From assembly GCF_034258515.1 (NCBI RefSeq), contig NZ_CP139438.1, forward strand, positions 4,376,104 through 4,440,103: a stretch of DNA of 64,000 nt, written 5' to 3'. The DNA comes from Pseudarthrobacter oxydans (lineage in GTDB: Bacteria; Actinomycetota; Actinomycetes; Actinomycetales; Micrococcaceae). Position numbers and translations under genes: made by a program. Within the stretch, counting starts at the first letter, position 1; each line of letters starts with the position of its first letter. This document shows, piece by piece, positions 42,514 to 51,918 of the stretch. Under the pieces are notes generated by a model. That model saw only the letters and a list, made by a program, of their open reading frames with translations. It did not search any database and was not told the DNA's origin.

Positions 42514-43972
42514 CGGATGCGGCCTTCCGCCGGGCGCCCGGGTCCGCCGGGGTGCGCAGGTTCAGACGGAACCGGTCCGGGGCGCCGGTGAAGGGTCCGC
42601 CGTGGGGATCGTCCAGATGGTGCCGCCGGACGGGATCGTAGGTGGGGTCGTAGATGTCCCACGTCACCCGGGCCATCAGGTAGGCGACGGCCACCATGTG
42701 CGCCGCCACGGCCAGGACGTAGTAGGGCATATCCAGGTTGTGCTGGGAGGAACCCGCGCTGGTCACCTGTCCAAGGTACATCCACACAGCGGCCCAATGC
42801 AGGCCTTCGATGCCCTGCCAGACCAGGAAGTCCCGCCACCGCGGCCTGGCCAGCGCGAGCAGCGGAATCAGCCAGACAACATACTGCGGTGAGTAGACCT
42901 TACTGGTGAGGATGAACGCCGCCACTATCAGGAACGCCAATTGGGCCAGGCGCGGGCGGCGTGGCGCCGTGAAGGCAATGAGTGCGATCAGGGCGCAGGC
43001 CGCCGCAAACAGGCCGAAGGACAGAAGGTTCACCGCGTCGGCGCCCAGCTCCTGGCCCCTCAACCTGTTCAGCAGCAGGTTGTACGCAAACCACGGTGAG
43101 CCGTACCCGGCGCCGCGGTCGGCTGAGTACTGGAAGAAGTAGGCCCACCCGGAGGGATTTGCGACGGCGAACGGCAGGTTGACTGCCAACCACGCGGCCC
43201 CGGCGGCCCCGGCCGTCGTGAGCAGGGGCCGGAAGCGGCCGGTCCGCAGGGCCAGGAGGAGCATGGCGCCCAGGATGAGCAGCGGATACAGCTTCACAGC
43301 CGTGGCCAACCCGACGAAGACTCCGGCAAGCACCAGGCGTTCCCGCGAAAAAAAATACATCCCCACGGCAAGCAGTGCCACCGCCCAGAGATCCCAATTA
43401 ATGGTGCCGGCCAGGACGATGCCCGGCGCCAGCGCCACCATGGCCGCATCCCAGGGGCGGCGGCTGGTCATCCGGGCCGTAGCCAGGACGGCAACCACCG
43501 TGGCTGCGGCCAGAAGCGCAACATTGATATCGAAATAGGCGAGGATCCGGGCGTTCGTCACTCCGGTACCGGGAACCAGCCACGCCGTTACCCCCGCGAT
43601 CAGGGCGGTGAGGACCGGGTACTCAAACTGGCTTCCACTGGCCACAATGGGAAACTGTCCCTCCGCGAGCCCGCGGTTCCGGAAGAGTTCCGGGAAGTCG
43701 GAGTAGCAGGTGGCGTAAAACTGGGTGGGGGATTCCCAACCGTTGGCTCGGCAGTAGCCCTTGAGCAAGGTGCCCGCGAGTGCCGCCAGCACCGTCAGCA
43801 GGATCAGTACCCGCTCCACAGTGAAGATGCCGGGGGGGACAACACCCGGAGCGGCCCGGAATCCAAGGGGGCCGCCCACCACTTCCGTGAAATTCCTCAG
43901 CAGGACATCGCTCCGGCTGGGAACCACCAGGCGCAACCTTTCCTGGTGCTCCGGCGGCTGGGACTCCTGCAT
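42506..43972 (-). CDS. GT87-type polyprenyl-phosphate glycosyltransferase, Rv0051-like membrane protein
   Basis: The 488-residue protein has about 10-11 helices. It has the conserved early segment GYCRANGW...YATCYSDFPELF, then AVKLYPLLILG and SKVYSPQYVVWLIPLL, as in GT87 (DUF2029) mannosyltransferases. In mycobacteria the homologue Rv0051 sits next to rpsF; here rpsF is about 38 kb away. It likely adds a sugar from a lipid-phosphate donor on the outer side of the membrane. Confidence 0.82.
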   Translation of the reverse strand: MQESQPPEHQERLRLVVPSRSDVLLRNFTEVVGGPLGFRAAPGVVPPGIFTVERVLILLTVLAALAGTLLKGYCRANGWESPTQFYATCYSDFPELFRNRGLAEGQFPIVASGSQFEYPVLTALIAGVTAWLVPGTGVTNARILAYFDINVALLAAATVVAVLATARMTSRRPWDAAMVALAPGIVLAGTINWDLWAVALLAVGMYFFSRERLVLAGVFVGLATAVKLYPLLILGAMLLLALRTGRFRPLLTTAGAAGAAWLAVNLPFAVANPSGWAYFFQYSADRGAGYGSPWFAYNLLLNRLRGQELGADAVNLLSFGLFAAACALIALIAFTAPRRPRLAQLAFLIVAAFILTSKVYSPQYVVWLIPLLALARPRWRDFLVWQGIEGLHWAAVWMYLGQVTSAGSSQHNLDMPYYVLAVAAHMVAVAYLMARVTWDIYDPTYDPVRRHHLDDPHGGPFTGAPDRFRLNLRTPADPGARRKAASDA

Positions 43973-44019
43973 GGCTTGAGCTTACCGCCGCAGCGGCCGG
44001 GTACAGGGGCCACCCGCGA

Positions 44020-44053
44020 GCTGGAGCCCCCGCGTCGCCGCGTGGGCTCCAGC
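44020..44053. terminator. Strong hairpin between small ORF and GT87 gene
   Basis: GCTGGAGCCC (44020-44029) pairs perfectly with GGGCTCCAGC (44044-44053), and the loop can pair further. No T run follows, so it may be a T-less terminator or a processing structure. Confidence 0.4.
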
Positions 44054-44143
44054 CAGAAGATGGCCCACGTCCATTCGGCCTCCTCGCTGATGGCCGGCAC
44101 GGTTCCCGCGGACGGGCGGCGGTCCACGTGCCTGCTGCTCCGC

Positions 44144-44281
44144 CTACCGCGTACCGCCGATCTGCTGGTGCATCAGGACGAAGACGTCTTCGCGCTGCTT
44201 CTCCAGCAGGGGTTCGTTGATCAGCCTCCTGCCGCTGCGCCGGCCTTGTGCCGGCAGCAGGAGTTTCCGGAACTTTCTCAT
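44144..44281 (-). CDS. Candidate 45-residue basic small protein
   Basis: The frame has an ideal ribosome binding site (AAAGGAGGTG ending seven bases before ATG). The product begins MRKFRKLLLPAQGRRSGRRL and continues INEPLLEKQREDVFVLMHQQ, a basic N-terminus followed by an amphipathic stretch. It ends with TAG at 44144-44146. It lies about 170 bases upstream of the GT87 start on the same strand. The family is unknown. Confidence 0.5.
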   Translation of the reverse strand: MRKFRKLLLPAQGRRSGRRLINEPLLEKQREDVFVLMHQQIGGTR

Positions 44282-44564
44282 GGGTATCACCTCCTTTTGT
44301 ACTGGCTGGCCCGCAAACCGGGCGCGGCAATTAATCCCTTTTTGCGAAATGCAATGGGGACTGGAATTAGGGCGCAGGAAAGCGCACCCAGGAATGTCCG
44401 GGATTTGTCAGAATTGCCGGGACAAACAGTGCTCAGACTGTTTGATTGGCAAGGCAGGGGAAAGGCCCCAAGGAAAGAGCGTGGCTCCGGCTTACGGGTC
44501 TACTCAGGGGTTCTGGCTATGGCGTTGCACGTGGGAGGCTGCGTTCCACCCAAGCGGAGCAAGG

Positions 44565-44660
44565 CTAGGAGCCGGTGTGTCCCCAAAACGGGCGCGCAAA
44601 GGCATCAGAGGCCGGGGCTGCGGTGACGTTCATCTTCCGTCCGCTAGTCAAAGTAATCAT
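44565..44660 (-). CDS. Candidate 31-residue small ORF or leader peptide
   Basis: A short frame (MITLTSGRKMNVTAAPASDA and 11 more residues) is preceded by AAAAGGAGG at a good spacing. It sits between the histidine phosphatase and the 45-residue ORF, on the same strand. It could be a leader peptide or a chance ORF; the strong ribosome binding site is the only support. Confidence 0.35.
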   Translation of the reverse strand: MITLTSGRKMNVTAAPASDAFARPFWGHTGS

Positions 44661-44824
44661 TTTCCCAACCTCCTTTTCTGCTCTGCCATTGCTCAGGCCA
44701 AGGGCCGTGCAACATGCGCCGATACCCCGGCAGACGCTCTGGGGTCAGGAATAAAACTACACTACGGCGAAGGATATCCGCCAGTAAGAAAGCAAAAATA
44801 AATCAAACAAATCCCGGAAAGCCT

Positions 44825-45409
44825 TTAAAGGCCCCAGCGGACAATAGCGGGTGTTCTTTTGTCCCAGCCCAGCGTGCAGACCTTGGCAGTGCCCAGAATG
44901 AAATGGCGGCCTTCCATGGGCGGCAATTCCAGCCAGCGTGCCGTGAGGATCCTCGAGAAGTGGCCGTGGGCCACAATCAGCACATTGTCCATGCCGGATT
45001 CCAGCACCCGGCCAATGATTTTGTCCGCCCTGGCCGCGACCTCGTCCAGCGTTTCGCCGTTGGGAACCCCGTGCGTCCAGATCAGGTATTCGGGGTTGTC
45101 CTTTCGGATCAGGTCAGAGCTGATGCCTTCGTAGTCGCCGTAGTTCCATTCGACGGCCAGGGGTTCATGCTGGGCGTCAGGGAAGCCGGCCAGCTCTGCT
45201 GTCCGCCGTGCCCGCCGCAGGGGAGACGTGAGCACCAGGTCGAAGTCGACGGGATCCAGCACCTTGCGGGCCTCCACGGCCTGCTGTTCTCCCTCGACCG
45301 TCAACGGCAGATCCGTCAGCCCGGTGTACTGGCCGCTTTTGGACCATTCGGTCTCGCCGTGGCGGAGGATCCACAGCTGGGGGCGCGGGGCAAGGGCGGG
45401 AATGGTCAC
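44825..45409 (-). CDS. Histidine phosphatase family protein
   Basis: The 194-residue protein has the phosphohistidine motif LWILRHGETEWSKSGQYTG, then SPLRRARRTAELAG, the WNYGDYEG stretch and the second catalytic His in VLIVAHGHFSRIL. It belongs to the phosphoglycerate mutase-like superfamily, probably a small-molecule phosphatase. Its GTG start overlaps the pcnA stop as GTGA, so it is coupled to pcnA. Confidence 0.9.
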   Translation of the reverse strand: MTIPALAPRPQLWILRHGETEWSKSGQYTGLTDLPLTVEGEQQAVEARKVLDPVDFDLVLTSPLRRARRTAELAGFPDAQHEPLAVEWNYGDYEGISSDLIRKDNPEYLIWTHGVPNGETLDEVAARADKIIGRVLESGMDNVLIVAHGHFSRILTARWLELPPMEGRHFILGTAKVCTLGWDKRTPAIVRWGL

Positions 45410-46983
45410 TTGGACTCCTCAGAAGGGGAAGGCTCGACGGCGGCGGGAGGCGTTCCGGCCTCGGCCGCGGCAGGTGCGGGTGCGGGTGCGGCAGGTGCGG
45501 GTGCGGGATCGGCTTCAACAGGCGGGCGTCCAGCTTCATCCGGGGCGGATTCCGGCTGTTCCGCCCACCAGCGGAGCAGCCGTGCTTCCGCTTCGTCCGT
45601 AGGCAGGGGCCCGCTCTCCATCCGCTCATTCAGCAGGAACTTGTAGGCGCGGCCCACCACGGGCCCTGGTTTGAGCCCCAGCAGGGCCATGATCCGGGCC
45701 CCGTCAAGGTCGGGGCGCACAGCGTCCAGCGACTCCTGTTCGCGCAGTGCGGCGATGCGGGCTTCCAGGTCGTCATAGGCGAAAGCGAGCCGTTCGGCCT
45801 TCCGCTGATTGCGGGTGGTGACGTCCGAGCGCGTAAGCCGGTGCAGCCGTTCCAGCAGCGGCCCGGCATCGGTCACGTAGCGGCGGACTGCAGAATCGCT
45901 CCAGCCGGCGTCCCCGTAGCCGTAGAAGCGCATGTGGAGTTCCACGAGGCGGGCAACAGCCTTGGTGGTGTCGTTGTCGAAGCGCAACGCCTTCATCCGC
46001 TTGGAGGTGAGTTTGGCTCCCACCATGTCGTGGTGGCGGAAGCTCACCGCGCCGCCCGGTTCAAAGCGGCGCGTAGCCGGCTTGCCGACGTCGTGCATTA
46101 ATGCTGCGAAGCGCAGCACGAAGTCCGGCCCCGGCACGGAGCCTTCACCATCCGTCTCCAGCTCCGCTGCCTGCTCAAGGACCTGCAGGGAGTGCTGGTA
46201 GACGTCCTTGTGCCGGTGGTGCTCGTCCGATTCCAGGCGGAGCGCGGAAACCTCAGGGAGCACGAACTCGGCGAGGCCGGTATCCACCAGCAGGTCCACG
46301 CCGACGCGCGGGCGGGCACCGCAGATGAGCTTGACCAGTTCGTCCCGCACGCGTTCCGCGGAAATGATGGTGATCCGTTCGGCCATCTGCGTCATGGCCC
46401 GGCGGACGTCTTGGTGCACGGATACACCCAGCTGGGCAGCGAACCGTGCCGCGCGCATCATCCTCAGCGGATCGTCGGAGAAAGAAAGCTCGGGGGCCCC
46501 CGGCGTGGCCAGGACGGAAGCATGAAGGTCACGGACCCCGCCGAAGGGATCCACCAGTTCCAGGGAGGGCAGCTTGAGGGCCATGGCGTTGATGGTGAAG
46601 TCCCGCCGAAGCAGGTCATCGGTCAAGGACGAACCGAACGCCACCACCGGCTTCCGGGAGTCAGGATCGTAGGCCTCTGCCCGGTAGGTGGTGATTTCGA
46701 TCTGGAAGCCGGCCTTGCGCATGCCGATCGTGCCAAAGGCGCGGCCGATCTCCCAGTAGTTGTCCGCCCACTTCTTGATGAGTGCCACGGTCTGGTCCGG
46801 GGTGGCGTCGGTGGTGAAGTCCAGGTCGGGGGACGTCCGGCCCAGGAAAAGGTCACGCACCGGTCCGCCCACCAGGGACAGTTCGTGGCCGGCGTCCACG
46901 AAGCGCCGGCCGAGCTCCAGGACCACCGGGTCCACCTGGAAATCAACGGTCTGGGAATCAGTCTTGTGATGTGCGTGCGCCAT
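45406..46983 (-). CDS. CCA tRNA nucleotidyltransferase
   Basis: The 525-residue enzyme has the nucleotidyltransferase core LSLVGGPVRDLFLGR and SPDLDFTTDATPDQT, RRDFTINAMAL, the RNA-binding region DPLRMMRAARFAAQLG and an HD domain (FAALMHDVGKPATRRF). It adds or repairs CCA at tRNA 3' ends. A Pro/Ala-rich tail of about 50 residues is added at the C-terminus. It is divergent from the NUDIX gene, the same arrangement as Rv3907c/Rv3908 in mycobacteria. Confidence 0.95.
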   Translation of the reverse strand: MAHAHHKTDSQTVDFQVDPVVLELGRRFVDAGHELSLVGGPVRDLFLGRTSPDLDFTTDATPDQTVALIKKWADNYWEIGRAFGTIGMRKAGFQIEITTYRAEAYDPDSRKPVVAFGSSLTDDLLRRDFTINAMALKLPSLELVDPFGGVRDLHASVLATPGAPELSFSDDPLRMMRAARFAAQLGVSVHQDVRRAMTQMAERITIISAERVRDELVKLICGARPRVGVDLLVDTGLAEFVLPEVSALRLESDEHHRHKDVYQHSLQVLEQAAELETDGEGSVPGPDFVLRFAALMHDVGKPATRRFEPGGAVSFRHHDMVGAKLTSKRMKALRFDNDTTKAVARLVELHMRFYGYGDAGWSDSAVRRYVTDAGPLLERLHRLTRSDVTTRNQRKAERLAFAYDDLEARIAALREQESLDAVRPDLDGARIMALLGLKPGPVVGRAYKFLLNERMESGPLPTDEAEARLLRWWAEQPESAPDEAGRPPVEADPAPAPAAPAPAPAAAEAGTPPAAVEPSPSEESK

Positions 46984-47142
46984 AGTTACTTAAGCTTGGC
47001 AGAAACCAGCGTGTCGGCAGGCCAAATTAGGGTCAAGATCGCGCGGAATCGCTCAGTGCACGGCAAAGTGCGTCATATGCCGTCCATGTTGGTGTCATGT
47101 TCCGGTCATCACGAACGGGCAACAGTCGTTAGAGTGGACTCC

Positions 47143-47691
47143 ATGGCCCATCCAGTACCGAGCGCTCCCGGCAGGAGGACGAACGCGCCATTGCCATCGG
47201 CAATTGGTGCGCACGTTGCGCCTGCCCAGCATTCGGCACCGGCATCGCTGCCCACGGTGGAGGAGGTCTCCGCCGGCGGCGTCGTGGTGGACACGTCCGA
47301 CGCCGAGTTGAGGGTTGCGATTATCGCCCGCCTTAATCGCGGCGGACGCCTGGAGTGGTGCCTTCCCAAAGGCCACCCGGAGGGAAAAGAAAACAACGAG
47401 CAGGCCGCCGTCCGAGAAATTGCCGAGGAAACCGGCATTGAAGGCGACATCCTCGCACCGCTGGGAAGCATCGACTACTGGTTTACCGTCAGCGGCCATC
47501 GGGTCCACAAAACGGTCCATCACTACCTCCTGCGGGCCACGGGCGGCGAGCTCACCATCGAGAACGATCCGGACCAGGAAGCCGTGGACGTGGCCTGGGT
47601 CCCCATCCAGGAACTGGCGCGCAAGCTGTCCTTCCCCAACGAGCGCCGGATCGCCGATCTGGCCCGGGAAGTCCTTCCCGGGCACCTTTAG
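47143..47691 (+). CDS. NUDIX hydrolase, MutT4-like
   Basis: This 182-residue protein has an N-terminal Pro/Ala-rich stretch and a clear NUDIX box GHPEGKENNEQAAVREIAEE followed by TGI. The position next to pcnA and before murJ matches mycobacterial mutT4. NUDIX enzymes hydrolyse nucleoside diphosphates linked to another moiety; the substrate here is unknown. The ATG at 47143 was chosen as the first start after the divergent promoter. Confidence 0.9.
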   Translation: MAHPVPSAPGRRTNAPLPSAIGAHVAPAQHSAPASLPTVEEVSAGGVVVDTSDAELRVAIIARLNRGGRLEWCLPKGHPEGKENNEQAAVREIAEETGIEGDILAPLGSIDYWFTVSGHRVHKTVHHYLLRATGGELTIENDPDQEAVDVAWVPIQELARKLSFPNERRIADLAREVLPGHL

Positions 47692-47754
47692 GGCTGCAGC
47701 CGCCCCGGGCAGCCGGTGCCTGCATTGCGGCTTTAACTGCCTTCGGGTGAGACG

Positions 47755-49923
47755 ATGAACTCGATGTCAGCTACCAACTTTCCTTCCGATAAAGCCGGCC
47801 CGCCCGGTGACGCCGCCCCTGACGGCGTTCCCCCCGCGCCGGCCGGCGCGGACAGTTCCCCTGGCGGCACGGTTGCCAGCGAAACCAGGTCCAGCGCCAT
47901 CATGGCTGCCGGGACGCTCGTTTCGCGGTTCCTGGGTTTTGGAAAGACCTGGATGCTGGGCACTGCCCTGGGTCTTGGCTCCACCGTCAATGACACCTTC
48001 ATTAACGCCAACAACCTGCCCAACCTGATCTTCCTGCTGGTTGCCGGGGGCGTGTTCAACGCGGTCCTGGTGCCGCAGATCATCAAGGCAAGCAAGGCTC
48101 CGGACAGGGGAGCGGACTACATCAGCCGGCTGCTGACGCTGGCTGTGCTCCTCCTGCTGGGGCTGACAGCCCTGGTAACGCTGGCGGCCCCGGGGGTCAT
48201 TGAGCTCACCACCCAGGGATACAGTCCCCAGCAGAAGGCCCTGGCCGTCACCTTCGCGTTCTGGTGCCTGCCCCAAATCTTCTTCTACGGCCTTTACGCC
48301 CTCCTCACCCAGGTGCTGAACGCAAACGGCGCATTCGGCCCTGCCATGTGGGCGCCCATCCTTAATAACGTGGTTGCCATCGCCGGCCTGGGCATGTTCA
48401 TCTGGATCTTCGGTGCGAACGAGCTGAATCCGCACACCCTGGACAACTGGGGCAGCACCCAGACCCTGCTGGTTGCGGGCTTTTCCACCATCGGAGTGAT
48501 ATCCCAGACCGCCATCCTGATGATTCCGGTGATCCGGCTGCGGCTGGGCCTCCGGCCCCGGTTCGGCTGGCGGGGAGTAGGACTGGGCCAGGCAGCCAGG
48601 CTGAGCGTCTGGACCTTGCTGACGGCCGCCGTCGGGCAGCTTGCCTTCCTGTACGTCATGCGCATCGCCACCATCCCCGGGGCGGAGCGCATCCGGCTGC
48701 AGCAGGCGGGAGACCCGGCGGCGAACATGCTGCCCGGCAACGCCGTGCTGGAGGTTGCCAGCCAGCTCTACCTGCTGCCGCACTCCATCATCGCGCTGTC
48801 ACTGGCCACGGTGCTGTTCAACCGGATGACCCGGGCTTCGCAGGACGGGAACCATGACGAGCTGCGCGATGCTCTCTCCCACGGCCTGCGGACCATGGCG
48901 GTTGCCACTGTGTTTGGTGCCCTGGCCCTCTTTGCCCTCGCCGGTCCCCTGGGCATGTTCTTCTCCGGAGGGCTTCGCCAGGACGGCGTGATGCTGGCCC
49001 AGACGCTCACCATCCTGGCGCTGAGCACGCCGTTCATGAGCGCCAACTTCATGATGTCCCGGGTGTTTTACGCGAATGAGGACGCCCGGACGCCGTTCTT
49101 CATCCAGCTGCTCCTGGCCGTTGTCTACGTGGCGGGCGCGTTCGCCATCCAGTTCCTGCCGGTCACCCAGATCATCTACGCCATCGCCGTCCTCTATATG
49201 GTGGGCAACATCCTGTCGGTGGTCATCAGTGCGTACTTCCTGCGGCGCCTGTTGGGTCACCTGGACGGGCCAAGGATCGCCAACTCCTACATCCGCATGG
49301 GGTATGCAGCGCTTGGTTCGGCCATTGCAGGTGCAGGTGCGCTCTGGCTGATGGGCAGCTACAGCCCGGACGGTTTCGCCTGGCGCGACCGGATTACAGC
49401 CCTCATAACGCTCGTCGTGGTGGGCCCGGTCATGCTGGTGGCCTACTTCTTCCTGCTCAAGCTGTTCCGCGTTGCCGAACTGCGCGACCTGCTCCGCCCC
49501 CTCTTGGGACGGCTGGGCCGCGGCGCACCGCCCGCACCTTCCGCGGAAGCCGGGACCCCGCCGTCGGACTCTCCCCCCGGCGGAGCCTCCGGTGGACCAC
49601 GGCGGCCCGCGCCGGAGCGTGCCACCACCTCCGTGGACACCGGGCTCATTCCCCGGATTTCCGGCGAGTTCGACGCCGTTTCCTTCAGGGCCGGGCCGGC
49701 TCCGGAACAGGAGGACGCGGAACACGGGACACGGCGGAGGCAGGCGCGCGACGGCGACGGCCCGGCTTCGTCCGACGAGGACTACCTTCCCGCGGAGGAC
49801 CAGCCCAGTACGGCCCGGGGAGGTTTGCTGCGGGAACAGATTCCGCTGCCAGGACGCCGTACCTTCCAGGGGAAGCCCGGCGAGAACCCCTACTTCAAGC
49901 CACGGCGCCCCCGAAAAAAGTGA
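47755..49923 (+). CDS. murJ: Lipid II flippase MurJ
   Basis: The 722-residue protein has the MurJ core: SSAIMAAGTLVSRFLGFGKT, NDTFINANNLPNLIFLLVAGG and the conserved FSGGL region, with about 14 helices to roughly residue 570. It flips the cell-wall precursor lipid II outward. A long Pro-rich, charged cytoplasmic tail follows. The mycobacterial protein MviN carries a pseudokinase in the same polypeptide; here it is replaced by the next gene. The DUF6049 gene usual between NUDIX and murJ is absent; only 63 bases separate them. Confidence 0.95.
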   Translation: MNSMSATNFPSDKAGPPGDAAPDGVPPAPAGADSSPGGTVASETRSSAIMAAGTLVSRFLGFGKTWMLGTALGLGSTVNDTFINANNLPNLIFLLVAGGVFNAVLVPQIIKASKAPDRGADYISRLLTLAVLLLLGLTALVTLAAPGVIELTTQGYSPQQKALAVTFAFWCLPQIFFYGLYALLTQVLNANGAFGPAMWAPILNNVVAIAGLGMFIWIFGANELNPHTLDNWGSTQTLLVAGFSTIGVISQTAILMIPVIRLRLGLRPRFGWRGVGLGQAARLSVWTLLTAAVGQLAFLYVMRIATIPGAERIRLQQAGDPAANMLPGNAVLEVASQLYLLPHSIIALSLATVLFNRMTRASQDGNHDELRDALSHGLRTMAVATVFGALALFALAGPLGMFFSGGLRQDGVMLAQTLTILALSTPFMSANFMMSRVFYANEDARTPFFIQLLLAVVYVAGAFAIQFLPVTQIIYAIAVLYMVGNILSVVISAYFLRRLLGHLDGPRIANSYIRMGYAALGSAIAGAGALWLMGSYSPDGFAWRDRITALITLVVVGPVMLVAYFFLLKLFRVAELRDLLRPLLGRLGRGAPPAPSAEAGTPPSDSPPGGASGGPRRPAPERATTSVDTGLIPRISGEFDAVSFRAGPAPEQEDAEHGTRRRQARDGDGPASSDEDYLPAEDQPSTARGGLLREQIPLPGRRTFQGKPGENPYFKPRRPRKK

Positions 49924-50087
49924 CTTTCGAGCCGGCCGCCGCCGCCTTTATCCAGGGCGCAAGGGACGCAATCGGCTAGGATCGAGAAGGTACAGGGGTA
50001 GTTGCATCCAGGGCCAGCCGCCCGGCGGCTCCTGGATGGCGGTTGCATCATTCAAGCCGGCACTCCCGGACAGTCTAGGAGGAACAC

Positions 50088-51662
50088 GTGTCCAACCCGA
50101 TCGATGTCGGATCAGTACTGGGCGGCCGTTACAAGGTCACCGCCACTGTATTGGCCTCGCACGACCACGATCTGGTGCTGGACGGTGTGGACCAGGTCCT
50201 GAACCGTCCCGTCAGCATCCTGGTTGCCGGCCCCGGCAACACCGAGCAGGTTGCCCAGAGCGCCCGGGAAGTGGCTACCGGTGAGCGGCCCGGCACCGTC
50301 CAGGTCCTGGACCTTGGCATGACCGAGGCTGCCACCTACCTCATCACCAACCACACGTCGGCTGCGGATCTGCTGGACCTGGTGGTCGCGTCGAATCCGC
50401 CCTATGTGGAACCCTTCTTCACCGACACCCTGGGCAGCGAGATCTTTGGCCAGCCAAGGTCGAACGAGCCCGAACCCTACGACGACGAAGACCACATTGA
50501 AGCGGGCTACATCAAGTACTCCGATGCACACCCAAGCCAGGTGGATCCCTACCGGCAGGCGCCGGTTGTGCCGCCGAAACCGCCTGCCCGGCCGGCGGCG
50601 TCGCCTTCCTCCGCCCGTAACTCCACCGGTGCCTCCGCAATGGGCGGGGCAGCAGCCGTGGGCGGTGCGGCAGGTGCTGCGGCTGCTGCTGAAGCCGGCT
50701 CCGGAACCCGTAGCGGCAGCGAAGCAGAAACCCGCGCCACTCCTCTGAGCGCTGGCCACGGACGGGACCACCAGCCGGTACCGGCTCCCGGAAGCGGGGA
50801 GGGCACCCCGGGCGGAAAGCCGAAAGTGTCCCTGTGGTCCGACGCCGATTACGCCTATGCCGAGGACCAGCCTTCCGGCGCGCCGGTTGAAGACGAACCT
50901 CAAACGGAGAACAATAAGTCCTCCTTGTTTGCGCGCTCTGCCGCGCCTGCCGCTGCAGGTGCTTCATTTGACAGCCAAAGCGGGTATGACGACGACCGTG
51001 ACGAGGGCGGCCGCGAGCCCAGGTCCATGCGATGGCTCGTTGGCGGGTTGCTCGCTGTAGTCCTCATTGCCGGGCTTGTTTTCGCCGTAACAAACCTGGG
51101 CAGCCTTTTCTCCCCGCAGCCGCAGGCGGTTCCCACCGCCCCTGCCACCAATGGTGGTGCCCCGGAGACCACGACACCCGGAACGCAGGCGCCGACCTCC
51201 GCTGCTCCCGCCGCCCCGCCGGCAATTGAAAATATCAGCAGGCAGGGGACCTTCGATTTCGCCGCCACCTTCGATGGTGACTTGGTGAAGGCCTATGACG
51301 GCAACGCTGCCAGCTACTGGTCGGACATGGAGTTCGCAACCGAAAACTGGGGCGGCCTGGCACCCCAGGGCGTCCCGCTGGTGGTAAAGCTCAAGAACCC
51401 TGCCAAGGTTTCATCCATCACGCTTTCGCAGTTGGGGGGATCCGGTGGCAACATCACGGTGTACACCAACGACCGGCCTGCACTGGATGGTGCCAAAGCC
51501 GTAGGGACCAACAGTTTCACGTCAACCGACCTGACAATGCCCTTGGCCGAGCCGGTCCAGGCCCAGTACGTGATTGTCTCCATCAACTCCCTGCCACGGC
51601 TTGCCGCTCCTAAGACGCGCTACGGTTACGGCGTCCGGCTCGCCGAGATCAAGGTGCAGTAA
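50088..51662 (+). CDS. Membrane protein with truncated pseudokinase N-lobe and external discoidin-like domain
   Basis: The 524-residue protein starts with a kinase-like N-lobe (about residues 8-100: GSVLGGRYKVTATVLASHDH to TYLITNHTSAADLLDLVV), but HRD and DFG motifs and the C-lobe are missing. A disordered Pro/Ala/Gly-rich linker (about 150-310), one membrane helix (about 316-336) and a beta-rich F5/8-type C-terminal domain (about 375-524) follow. Mycobacterial MviN carries an analogous pseudokinase, helix and external domain fused to MurJ, so this looks like the split form. GTG at 50088 follows AGGAGGA. It likely regulates MurJ. Confidence 0.8.
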   Translation: MSNPIDVGSVLGGRYKVTATVLASHDHDLVLDGVDQVLNRPVSILVAGPGNTEQVAQSAREVATGERPGTVQVLDLGMTEAATYLITNHTSAADLLDLVVASNPPYVEPFFTDTLGSEIFGQPRSNEPEPYDDEDHIEAGYIKYSDAHPSQVDPYRQAPVVPPKPPARPAASPSSARNSTGASAMGGAAAVGGAAGAAAAAEAGSGTRSGSEAETRATPLSAGHGRDHQPVPAPGSGEGTPGGKPKVSLWSDADYAYAEDQPSGAPVEDEPQTENNKSSLFARSAAPAAAGASFDSQSGYDDDRDEGGREPRSMRWLVGGLLAVVLIAGLVFAVTNLGSLFSPQPQAVPTAPATNGGAPETTTPGTQAPTSAAPAAPPAIENISRQGTFDFAATFDGDLVKAYDGNAASYWSDMEFATENWGGLAPQGVPLVVKLKNPAKVSSITLSQLGGSGGNITVYTNDRPALDGAKAVGTNSFTSTDLTMPLAEPVQAQYVIVSINSLPRLAAPKTRYGYGVRLAEIKVQ

Positions 51663-51918
51663 CCTCCCGCTACTTGAAGCGCGGCTGCCGCCGTGATGTG
51701 GGCTGTCGGGCGGTTGTCGCTGCCGGTGGCAGGGGGAGGCGCAGCGCCTGCCTGGTGGGACTGTAACCTTGGAAGAGCGCCTGCGGTGACGGTTGTCTGC
51801 TGTCTACCTGTGTTTCAGCACGTCCAGGCGCCGGAATATTCAGGATCAAGTAACAGTTGTGCCATGTGGCCGGCCTCCACGGGGAGGCGCGTCAAATAAG
51901 GAAGAGGTTCACCGTTCA

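Larger units (their letters stand above)
43973..44824. other. 852-bp intergenic region with only small ORFs
   Basis: No standard-size gene is convincing here. It holds the two small ORFs with strong ribosome binding sites and the hairpin at 44020-44053. In mycobacteria a class A PBP (ponA1) precedes the GT87 gene; no trace is seen here. Confidence 0.5.

Noticed and set aside
42506..44330. A longer minus-strand reading frame upstream of the GT87 gene
   Set aside because: It is in a different frame from the GT87 protein and has low-complexity Pro/Ala/Arg content typical of a shadow frame.
44394..44801. Plus-strand frame with a C-x2-C-x4-C-x2-C start (SGICQNCRDKQCSDCLIG)
   Set aside because: It lacks a good ribosome binding site, its later part has no protein-like features, and it overlaps a better-supported small ORF on the other strand. 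It might be a short zinc-binding peptide, but I cannot support it.
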